The notes beneath the pieces were generated by a model that made no database searches, was not told the origin of the DNA, and saw only the letters and a program-made list of their open reading frames with translations. 51,381 nt of DNA from JAFKKS01 sp039808325 (GTDB lineage: Bacteria; Pseudomonadota; Alphaproteobacteria; Rhizobiales; Xanthobacteraceae), in NCBI GenBank assembly GCA_039808325.1, contig JBDHSU010000011.1, forward strand, positions 1 to 51,381, given 5' to 3'. The translations under genes and the position numbers were made by a program. Every line of letters begins with the position of its first letter. The stretch's first letter is position 1. Positions 8,496 to 15,563 of this stretch are shown piece by piece.

Positions 8496-8510
8496 TTAAC
8501 GGGTTGTTTA
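8496..8510 (+). promoter_or_regulatory. Candidate CtrA-binding site upstream of the PodJ-like gene
   Basis: TTAA (8496-8499), seven bases, then TTTA (8507-8510) and CC. The CtrA consensus is TTAA-N7-TTAA, so this has one mismatch. It lies about 120 bp upstream of the chosen podJ-like start. PodJ-class polarity genes are cell-cycle regulated in Caulobacter, which makes CtrA control plausible. Short degenerate motifs of this kind also occur by chance. Confidence 0.35.
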
Positions 8511-8633
8511 CCGTAAAGTTGAAAAGTCAGCCGCAAGGGCACAGGGCAGCGCTTTGGTGACTTTGTCTTAGTGGGCGCATGCTCTCGCGGGCCGCAACCC
8601 GCTCTCCCCTTGGAAGAACAACGTGGGCTGAGC

Positions 8634-11600
8634 ATGGCATCAGATCAACCGTGGAACATGCAGGGCCTAAGCCCGCAAGTTCGCGAAACCGCCCGCGAGG
8701 CTGCACGGCGCTCGGGCCTTTCCGTCGCCGAATGGCTACAATCGGTGATTGTTGATTCGGCTGCGCAGGAAGGCGTTCGCGTCGCCCAGCGCGCGCGGCA
8801 GGATCGGCAGGAGGCGCGCCTCAATCCTGGGGAACAGCACGACCGCAGGGCCTGGGAAGCGGACCGCCGAGCCGACGAACTTGCCAGCCGCATGGAGCGC
8901 ATGACCCGCGCGGCCGGCGATACCCATATCCCGCAGACTCGCGACCCGATGACCGATCAGAACCCTTCCGACATCGCGCGCGTCCTGCAGTCGCTCGAGG
9001 AGCGGCTCGCTCAAATCGAACAAGCGAGTGGCGCGCGCGCTGCGCCCGCCGGCTTTACGGACCGCCGCCGCGACCACGATCCGATCGAAAGCGCGGCCAT
9101 TCCCGGCGTCGTCGAAAGCCGCATGCCCTGGCCGGCTCCGCACGACGATGATTTCATGCCCGCGAACCCGTCGCGCGCGGCAGAATCGGCCGCCGACGAG
9201 ACCGATCTCGACCCGCGGCCGACGCTGCGGATTCCCCCGTGTTCGGATGACGCGCCGAACGCCTCGTCCCGCGACACGACCGCTTCCGCACGGCCGACTC
9301 CGCCGCCGGTGAATGAGCATTTCTCCGGTTTGGACGAGACGCTCGCGGAAATCGCCGAGCGCCAGCGCGTCCTCGATGCGCAGCACGCGGCGGCGGAATC
9401 CGAGCCCGCGGAATCCGGCCCGAAAGCCGCCAAGTCGGCCTCGCTGGGCGAGCGGCTGGCAACGCTGTCCCGTCGCCTCAGCGCGCGGCGCGACACGGCA
9501 CCGGCCAGGAACGAAGAGCACGGCAGCGACAGGGCGACCGCCGCCATCGGCGACGGAATCGCGCCTCCGGAGGCGAAGAACGCCGCGCCGCAGGCCGACC
9601 TGCAGCCGCGTGTGGTCCAGGCCGCCGCCGTCTTTGCGCAGCGCCACGAGCGGGAAAGCGCCTCGCGCGTCGGATCGCTACGCAGCGACAAGCCCGATCC
9701 CTTGCCGGGCCTCCAGGCACAGCTCGAGCACCTGACCGAACATATCGCCGCAATGCGCGATCCGGCAGAGTTCGACGAGACCGTGAAAACGTTGCGCGAG
9801 GAACTCGCGTCGATCGCCCGCATGCTCGACGAAGCGGTGCCGCGCCGGGCGCTTGAGGCGCTCGAAGCGGAGGTTCGCACGCTGGGCGAGCGTATCGATG
9901 TGGTCCGCGAACGCGGCGTCGACCCGACGACGATCTCCACGATCGAGGGCAATCTCAGCGATATTTTGCAGACCTTGCAGCACGTCGCGCCGGCCGAGAG
10001 CCTCGCGGACTTCCAAAAGGACGTGCGCGCGCTCGACAGCAAGATCGAAAGCATCGCGCAGCGCGGAGCCGCCGACGAAGGGGCGTTGCGGCAAGTCGAA
10101 CGTGCCGTCGCCGAACTGCGCGAGATCACCGCGCATGCCGCCTCGGACGAAGCGCTGGTCTCGCTCGCCGAGGAAGTCCAGTCGCTTGGCGACAAGATCG
10201 ATCGCGCCATGACGCCGATGGCGCGCAGCGCCGACCTGATGTCCCGCCTCGAAACACGGCTGGAGGACCTCACCGCGTCGATCAATGCGGACATGCCGGA
10301 GCGCGCGGCAACGCACGACAAGATCATCCAGGTCGTCGAATCTCTCGCCGAACGCTTCGAGCGCGACGGTACGTCCATGACGCCGCCGATTCTCGACCAG
10401 ATCACCAATCAGCTCGCGCGGCTGGCGGTGAAATTCGAGGCATCTTCGGCGCGGCTGGAAAACCTCGACACGATCGAGCAGGCCCTTTCCGACCTTTTTA
10501 CCCGCCTCGACGACATCCGGATCACCACCGCCGTCTCGGCGGAGAACGCCGCGCGCCAGGCGGCTTTCGACGCGGTCTCGCAAGCGTCCCGCTCCAGCGA
10601 CTCGTCATTGTCCAGCCTGGATTCGCTGAAGGAAGAATTCGAAACGCTGCGGCATGAGAGTGCCGCCAGTGAGCGGCGCACGCGTGACACGATCGAAACG
10701 GTCCGGCACGACCAGTCGCTGAGCGACCGGCGCACCCAGGATACTCTCGAAGCGGTGCACGACACGCTGGAGCGCCTTGTCGACCGCCTGGCCATGATCG
10801 AGAGCGACATGCGCGGCGAAGCCATGGCGCGACTGCTCGACAAGGGGCCGGCGGCCCGCCACGAGGAGCCTCAAGCACGGGCCTACGGTCCGGCGCCGCA
10901 GGAGCCGCTCCCGCAAACTCTCCCGTTGAGCGCGGCACCGCAGCTCGTGCCTTCGCACGACGAGCCGCCGGCCCAAGAATCCAACGCGCCGCCGGTGAAG
11001 CCGGAGCGGCGCCCGATCGACCCGACCTTGCCCGCGGACCACCCGCTCGAACCCGGCACGGCGGCGAGCCGGCGGCCGCAGACCCCGGCGGAGCGTATCG
11101 CCGCGTCCGAAGCCCTCCTCGGCCCCGCGAAACCCGCCGCCGACAGCGAAAGCGAGAGCAAGGCGAACTTCATCGCCGCCGCACGCCGCGCCGCCCAGGC
11201 CGCCGCGACCATGGCGACGACGCCCGGCAGCGAGACGGAAGAGAAGAAGAAGTCCGGAAAGTCGGCGTTCAGCTCGCTCACCCAGCATCTGACCCGCAAA
11301 CGGCCGCTCATGCTCGGCCTCGCCATCCTGGCGATCGCGGGCACGCTGCACATCGTGGTCAACGTGCTGGGCACGCACGACGGCAAGCAGCGGCCGGCGC
11401 AGAAGATCAGCAGCCAATCGACGCCGATCGCCGAGACGGCGAAGAAATCCGTGATGCTCGCGCCCGCGCCGGCGAAAGCCCCGGAAATTCCGGACGCCGC
11501 AACCGCAACGCCGGAAGCCAAATCCGGCGCGACGGCGGAAGCGGCCAAGCAGGACATCGAAGCGCCGGCGCCGGCGAAACATGCGGCGCAACCCGCGAGC

Positions 11601-12485
11601 GACGCAAATCCCGGCCCGTCCGGCCCGTCCGCCGGCGCGGCGGCGTCGGAGCCGGAAACCACGGCAAGCGTCAGCCCGCTGACGATCGCGTCGATCCAGA
11701 TTCCGACCGCGGGCGCAGCGAACGGCAGCGGCTTCAACATGGCGCCGGGGAACTGGCAAGGCACGCCGGTTGCCGTACCGGCGGCGAACGAAGGCATCGG
11801 CCCCGGCCTGCAGGCGGCCGCTGCGGCGGGCGATCCGGCCGCGGCATACGAAATCGGAATGCGCTACGCGGACGGGCGCGGTGTCCCCGCCAACGCCGAA
11901 GAGGCGGCGCAGTGGCTCGAGCGTGCCGCGAGCGCCAACCTCGCCCCGGCCGAATATCGGCTCGGCAGCCTTTACGAGAAAGGCTATGGCGTGAAGAAGG
12001 ATCTCGAGCGCGCCCGCCGGCTCTATGCCAGCGCGGCCGCGAAAGGCCACGCCAAGGCGATGCACAATCTCGCCGTCCTTTACGCCGAAGGCGTCGAGGG
12101 CAAGCCCGACTTCATCAAGGCCGGCGCCTGGTTCCGCAAAGCCGCGGCGCACGGCATGGCCGACAGCCAGTACAATCTCGGCATCCTGCACGCGCGGGGC
12201 CTCGGCGTGGAGCAGAACCTCGCCGAGTCCTACAAGTGGTTCGCTCTCGCGGCGCAACAGGGCGACAAGGATGCCGCCAAGAAGCGCGACGACGTCGCCG
12301 GACGCCTCGACCAGCAGGCACTGGTGGCGGCCCGTCTGGCGGTCCAGACCTTCACCGTCCAGCCGCAGCCGGACGAGGCCATCGCGGTCAAGGCTCCGGC
12401 CGGCGGATGGGAGCAGGCCGCTCCGCAAACGCCGCCCGCGAAGGCGAAATCCGCGCGCCACGGCCGGCGCAAGACCGGCGTCTGA
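8634..12485 (+). CDS. PodJ-like polarity/localisation factor with coiled coils, one TM segment and Sel1 repeats
   Basis: A 1283-residue protein. The N-terminus (PWNMQGLSPQVRETAREA, then RRSGLSVAEWL) matches the opening of PodJ-type localisation factors. A long acidic/alanine-rich region with heptad-like coiled coils runs to about residue 730, followed by a Pro/Ala-rich linker. A single hydrophobic segment (LMLGLAILAIAGTLHIVVNV, about residues 891-913) separates a large cytoplasmic part from the periplasmic C-terminus. The latter carries about four Sel1/TPR-like repeats (residues 1060-1225; motifs such as YRLGSLYEKGYGV and YNLGILHARGLGV). The ATG at 8634 is preferred over a GTG at 8571 on homology. 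Likely role: marking a cell pole and organising cell-cycle or surface machinery. It is transcribed alone. Confidence 0.88.
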   Translation: MASDQPWNMQGLSPQVRETAREAARRSGLSVAEWLQSVIVDSAAQEGVRVAQRARQDRQEARLNPGEQHDRRAWEADRRADELASRMERMTRAAGDTHIPQTRDPMTDQNPSDIARVLQSLEERLAQIEQASGARAAPAGFTDRRRDHDPIESAAIPGVVESRMPWPAPHDDDFMPANPSRAAESAADETDLDPRPTLRIPPCSDDAPNASSRDTTASARPTPPPVNEHFSGLDETLAEIAERQRVLDAQHAAAESEPAESGPKAAKSASLGERLATLSRRLSARRDTAPARNEEHGSDRATAAIGDGIAPPEAKNAAPQADLQPRVVQAAAVFAQRHERESASRVGSLRSDKPDPLPGLQAQLEHLTEHIAAMRDPAEFDETVKTLREELASIARMLDEAVPRRALEALEAEVRTLGERIDVVRERGVDPTTISTIEGNLSDILQTLQHVAPAESLADFQKDVRALDSKIESIAQRGAADEGALRQVERAVAELREITAHAASDEALVSLAEEVQSLGDKIDRAMTPMARSADLMSRLETRLEDLTASINADMPERAATHDKIIQVVESLAERFERDGTSMTPPILDQITNQLARLAVKFEASSARLENLDTIEQALSDLFTRLDDIRITTAVSAENAARQAAFDAVSQASRSSDSSLSSLDSLKEEFETLRHESAASERRTRDTIETVRHDQSLSDRRTQDTLEAVHDTLERLVDRLAMIESDMRGEAMARLLDKGPAARHEEPQARAYGPAPQEPLPQTLPLSAAPQLVPSHDEPPAQESNAPPVKPERRPIDPTLPADHPLEPGTAASRRPQTPAERIAASEALLGPAKPAADSESESKANFIAAARRAAQAAATMATTPGSETEEKKKSGKSAFSSLTQHLTRKRPLMLGLAILAIAGTLHIVVNVLGTHDGKQRPAQKISSQSTPIAETAKKSVMLAPAPAKAPEIPDAATATPEAKSGATAEAAKQDIEAPAPAKHAAQPASDANPGPSGPSAGAAASEPETTASVSPLTIASIQIPTAGAANGSGFNMAPGNWQGTPVAVPAANEGIGPGLQAAAAAGDPAAAYEIGMRYADGRGVPANAEEAAQWLERAASANLAPAEYRLGSLYEKGYGVKKDLERARRLYASAAAKGHAKAMHNLAVLYAEGVEGKPDFIKAGAWFRKAAAHGMADSQYNLGILHARGLGVEQNLAESYKWFALAAQQGDKDAAKKRDDVAGRLDQQALVAARLAVQTFTVQPQPDEAIAVKAPAGGWEQAAPQTPPAKAKSARHGRRKTGV

Positions 12486-12612
12486 GACTGCGCCGCGCTT
12501 GCGCCGACCGAACGGTCGGCGCTCGCACCCCTTTCATCGCGAATTCCTGCTTTCATGGACCGTTGGCACGTCATGGAAAGCATTCCGCGTGATATGCCTT
12601 GATTGAGTCATA

Positions 12613-12690
12613 GAGAACCGGGCAAAGGTAACCGAGAGAGAGGCTCGTACATGCTTTGACCGCACCCGGATTTTCCGTGTGCGGCCGTTT
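12613..12690 (+). ncRNA. Candidate structured small RNA or 3' UTR element ending in a terminator
   Basis: Nested pairing is visible downstream of the podJ-like gene. CAAAG (12623-12627) pairs with CTTTG (12654-12658), enclosing CGAG (12633-12636) with CTCG (12644-12647). A terminator-like hairpin with a TTTT run follows immediately. No ORF covers 12486-12738. The promoter is unclear (a TTGGCA at 12563 is the only -35-like element, poorly spaced). It may be a free small RNA or the processed 3' end of the podJ-like mRNA. I could not assign it to a known RNA family. Confidence 0.35.
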
Positions 12691-12691
12691 T
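12660..12691 (+). terminator. Rho-independent-type terminator
   Basis: CCGCAC (12660-12665) pairs with GTGCGG (12679-12684); the loop contains a further GGA/TCC pair. CCGTTTTC follows directly. It lies 175 bp after the podJ-like stop and before the TauE/SafE gene, so it would end either the podJ transcript or the candidate small RNA. The T run is short. Confidence 0.5.
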
Positions 12692-12738
12692 CAATTGGCG
12701 CCGGCGGGCCGCGGTCCGCGACGTCCGCGGATAATGCC

Positions 12739-13665
12739 TTGCAGATTTACCTTCCGATCGCCGATCTGCCGGTCAACGTCTTCTTCATCTTGATGGTGGG
12801 GATCGTCGTCGGATTCCTGTCCGGCATGTTCGGCATCGGCGGCGGTTTCCTGCTCACACCGCTCCTGATCCTGATCGGGATTTCGCCCGCGGTCGCGGTC
12901 GCAACCGTCTCAAGCCACATCACGGCGTCCTCGCTCTCGGGCGTCATGGCTTATTGGCGACGGAAGGCGCTGGACCTCGCCTTGGCCGCGATGCTGCTCG
13001 CGGGAGCTCTCGTCGGCACCGCCGGCGGCGTCTGGCTGATCGCCCTGCTGCGCGCCGCCGGCCAACTCGACCTTGCGATCGGCCTCTCTTACCTCACGCT
13101 GCTCGGCATCGTCGGCACGATGATGGTGGTCGAGAGCGGCCGCGCCATCGGCCGCGCCCGGCGCGGCCAGCCGGCGGAAATCCGCCGCCCCGGCAGCCAT
13201 TCCTGGTTCCATGGCCTGCCGCTGAAGCTTCGCTTCAAGCAGTCGAAAATCTATGTCTCGGTGATTCCCGTCTGGGTCATCGGCTTCGTCATCGGCTTCC
13301 TCGGCGGCTTGATGGGCATCGGCGGCGGCTTTTTGCTCGTTCCCGCCCTGATCTATCTGCTGCGTGTCCCCACCAGCGTCGTCATCGGCACGTCGATGAT
13401 GGTTACGCTCGTCACCATGGCATCGGCGACGATTCTGCAATCGATAACCAACAAGTCGGTCGACGTCGTGCTCGCGCTGATCCTCATGGTCGGCGGCGTC
13501 ATGGGAGCTCAATTCGGGGCGCGCGCCGGGCTAAAGATCCGCAGCGAGCAGCTTCGCTTGCTGCTGGGGCTCCTGATCCTTGCGGTCGGCTTGCGCTTCG
13601 CCTTCGATCTCGTCGTACGCCCCGAGGACCTGTTCACGCTGCAAATCCCGGGAGGCATGCGGTGA
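12739..13665 (+). CDS. TauE/SafE-family sulfite/anion exporter
   Basis: A 308-residue inner-membrane protein with about eight hydrophobic segments arranged as two homologous halves. Each half has the family glycine motif (GMFGIGGGFLLTPLL in the first, GGLMGIGGGFLLVPAL in the second). Family members export sulfite, sulfoacetate or other organosulfonates. I set the start at TTG 12739, giving MQIYLPIADLPVN, the N-terminus I recall for alphaproteobacterial members; an ATG at 12679 would add 20 non-homologous residues. It overlaps the next gene by four bases (GTGA), a translational coupling. The TIGR02186 partner downstream is the standard neighbour. Confidence 0.92.
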   Translation: MQIYLPIADLPVNVFFILMVGIVVGFLSGMFGIGGGFLLTPLLILIGISPAVAVATVSSHITASSLSGVMAYWRRKALDLALAAMLLAGALVGTAGGVWLIALLRAAGQLDLAIGLSYLTLLGIVGTMMVVESGRAIGRARRGQPAEIRRPGSHSWFHGLPLKLRFKQSKIYVSVIPVWVIGFVIGFLGGLMGIGGGFLLVPALIYLLRVPTSVVIGTSMMVTLVTMASATILQSITNKSVDVVLALILMVGGVMGAQFGARAGLKIRSEQLRLLLGLLILAVGLRFAFDLVVRPEDLFTLQIPGGMR

Positions 13666-14438
13666 GGCGCGGCACGGGCATCGCCGTGGCGGCGGCGCTT
13701 CTGTGCGCGCCCCCGTCGGCCCGCGCCGAAAAGCTCGTGACCTCGCTGTCGGCGCATCGGGTCATGATCACGTCGAACTTCACCGGCGTCGACCTCACTT
13801 TGTTCGGCACGATCGAAACCGACGCCTCGTCTGTCGGCCGCACAGGGGGTTACGGGTTGGTCGTGACGGTCACCGGGCCGCGCCAGCCGACCATCACCTG
13901 GCGCAAGGAGCGCGTGCTGGGCATCTGGGTGAACGCCCAATCGCGCGTCTTCGTCGAGCCGCCGAGCTACCTCGCCGTCCTCAGCAACCGGCCGATCGAC
14001 GACATGGCTTCGCCCGACGTCTTGCGCCGGCTGCAAGCGGGCCTCACGCAGGTGCAACTGCCGCAGCGAGTGGGCGGCGATATCGCCGACGTCAACGCGG
14101 ACGATCCGTTCCGCGCCGCATTCTTGCGGATCAAGCGCGCGCAGGGCCTCTACCGGGAGCAGGCGAACGCCGTCACCTTCCTGACGCCGACCCTGTTCCG
14201 CACGTCCATTCCCCTGCCCGCCAACGTGCCGATCGGCGAATACGAGGTCGACGTGAAGCTGTTCGCCGCAGGCACGATGGTCGCGCAGGAAACCACCGCA
14301 TTCGAGATCATCAAAGCGGGTTTCGAGCAATTCGTCGCCACCAGCGCGCGCGACTATGGCCTACTTTATGGCTTCGCCACCATGTTGCTGGCGCTGTTCA
14401 CCGGCTGGCTCGGCGCGATCATCTTCCGGCGGGATTGA
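13662..14438 (+). CDS. TIGR02186-family membrane-anchored periplasmic protein
   Basis: A 258-residue protein with an N-terminal signal peptide (hydrophobic stretch ending PSARAEK). It has a beta-rich periplasmic domain (SLSAHRVMITSNFTGVDLTLFG) and a C-terminal TM segment (LLYGFATMLLALFTGWLGAIIF) followed by a short positive tail. This is the TIGR02186 family, nearly always found next to TauE/SafE genes; function unknown, possibly a partner of the exporter. The GTG start at 13662 overlaps the stop of the exporter, and the signal peptide begins directly after it. The open frame reaches back to 12954 but that part overlaps the exporter. Confidence 0.9.
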   Translation: MRRGTGIAVAAALLCAPPSARAEKLVTSLSAHRVMITSNFTGVDLTLFGTIETDASSVGRTGGYGLVVTVTGPRQPTITWRKERVLGIWVNAQSRVFVEPPSYLAVLSNRPIDDMASPDVLRRLQAGLTQVQLPQRVGGDIADVNADDPFRAAFLRIKRAQGLYREQANAVTFLTPTLFRTSIPLPANVPIGEYEVDVKLFAAGTMVAQETTAFEIIKAGFEQFVATSARDYGLLYGFATMLLALFTGWLGAIIFRRD

Positions 14439-14515
14439 TTTTCGCGGCGCCGCCCGTTTCATCAGCCGCTGGGCATCCCCAAATGAGCGCGGCATCGTCC
14501 CGGAGATTGTCCCCC

Positions 14516-14830
14516 ATGTCGCAGCCCATCGTCGTGTCCATTCCGCATCGTCTCGGCAAGGAGGAGGCGGCCCGCCGACTCAAGGCCGGCTTCGAGAAGA
14601 TGGTGGCGGCCGTCGGTGCGGTGGTGACCATCGGGCGCCAGGACTGGATCGGCGACGACCACCTCGATTTCAGTCTGAACGCCCTCGGCCAGACGGCAAG
14701 CGGCACCATGGATGTCACCGACGACCAGGTGAAGCTCGAAATCCTGCTGCCCGGCATGCTCGGCATGTTGGCGAACAAGGTGAAGGACATGATCACCCAG
14801 CGCGGCCAAATCCTGCTGGAAAAGAAGTGA
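14516..14830 (+). CDS. Polyhydroxyalkanoic acid system family protein (PHA_gran_rgn)
   Basis: A 104-residue protein matching the small putative PHA granule-associated family: SQPIVVSIPHRLGKEEAARR at the start, LNALGQTASGTMDVTDD in the middle, LLPGMLGMLANKVKDMI near the end. The family is thought to be linked to polyhydroxyalkanoate granules or acyl-group metabolism, but direct function is not established. The ATG at 14516 has GGAG about 10 bases upstream; an ATG at 14483 would add 11 residues. No other PHA genes lie nearby. Its stop is one base from the stop of the convergent PdeM gene. Confidence 0.82.
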   Translation: MSQPIVVSIPHRLGKEEAARRLKAGFEKMVAAVGAVVTIGRQDWIGDDHLDFSLNALGQTASGTMDVTDDQVKLEILLPGMLGMLANKVKDMITQRGQILLEKK

Positions 14831-14831
14831 G

Positions 14832-15563
14832 CTAATCCGGCAGGCAGTGCGCCCCGGCAAACGCATGCACGGCGGCGCGGCCGAGCACATGCGCGACGAA
14901 ATCGTCCCCCGCGAAGAGCCCCGCGAAGGCGCGGTGGCGCACATTGAGTCCGCCGGCATAGGCGCCGAACGCCGGCATCACCATGCGCCGGCCGTCGCTT
15001 GCGAAGCAGCGCCGCCGCAGATAGCGCCCACCCATGTCCACCTGCGCCACGGGATGCAGATGCCCCGCGATCTCGCCGTCGCGCCCGTTATGTGTCGGCT
15101 CATGGCGAAACAGCAGCGGCCCGCGCGCGAAGGCTGCGGTAAAGAGGCCGCCGAGCGCATGCATCGGCTCGGGGTCGTGATTGCCGGTGATCCAGACCCA
15201 GTCGCGACCGCGCATCAACTGTCCGAGCGTCATCCGGTCGGCGAGGCTCAGCCGCTCCGACCCTTGCTGATCGTGAAAGCTGTCGCCGAGCGCGACGACC
15301 GCCTGCGGCGCGTAGCGGCGGACCAGAGCCGAGAGGCGTGAGAGCGTGTCCGCCGTGTCATAAGGCGGCACGAGGCTGCCGCGCCGCGCGAAGCTCGATC
15401 CCTTCTCGAGATGCAGATCGGCGACCGCGAGAAGCCGCTCCTCCGGCCAATAGAGCGCGCCGGCCGCATCCGCAACGAGCGAGAGGCCGGCGATACGCAG
15501 GCACCGGTCCGTCTCTCCCGCCGCCGAGATCGCGCACTCCGCTGGGGCAGCCGTCAGATTCAA
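14832..15563 (-). CDS. pdeM: Ligase-associated DNA damage response endonuclease PdeM (metallophosphoesterase)
   Basis: A 243-residue calcineurin-like metallophosphoesterase. The metal-binding blocks are all present: VADLHLEKGSS, ALGDSFHD, WITGNHDPEP and AGHLHPVAQV. It belongs to the four-part set (PdeM, Lhr-like helicase, exonuclease, ATP-dependent ligase) repeatedly found together in proteobacteria and implicated in DNA repair. Its start overlaps the end of the helicase by four bases, so the two are translationally coupled. The substrate in vivo is unknown; purified homologues act on phosphodiesters. Confidence 0.92.
   Translation of the reverse strand: MNLTAAPAECAISAAGETDRCLRIAGLSLVADAAGALYWPEERLLAVADLHLEKGSSFARRGSLVPPYDTADTLSRLSALVRRYAPQAVVALGDSFHDQQGSERLSLADRMTLGQLMRGRDWVWITGNHDPEPMHALGGLFTAAFARGPLLFRHEPTHNGRDGEIAGHLHPVAQVDMGGRYLRRRCFASDGRRMVMPAFGAYAGGLNVRHRAFAGLFAGDDFVAHVLGRAAVHAFAGAHCLPD

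Noticed and set aside
10605..12461. 618-codon antisense frame in the PodJ-like gene
   Set aside because: Composition artefact (Arg/Gly-rich) opposite a protein with recognisable Sel1 repeats and a TM segment.
12954..13661. N-terminal extension of the TIGR02186 protein
   Set aside because: The upstream part overlaps the exporter in another frame and is Arg-rich; the GTG at 13662 directly precedes a signal peptide.
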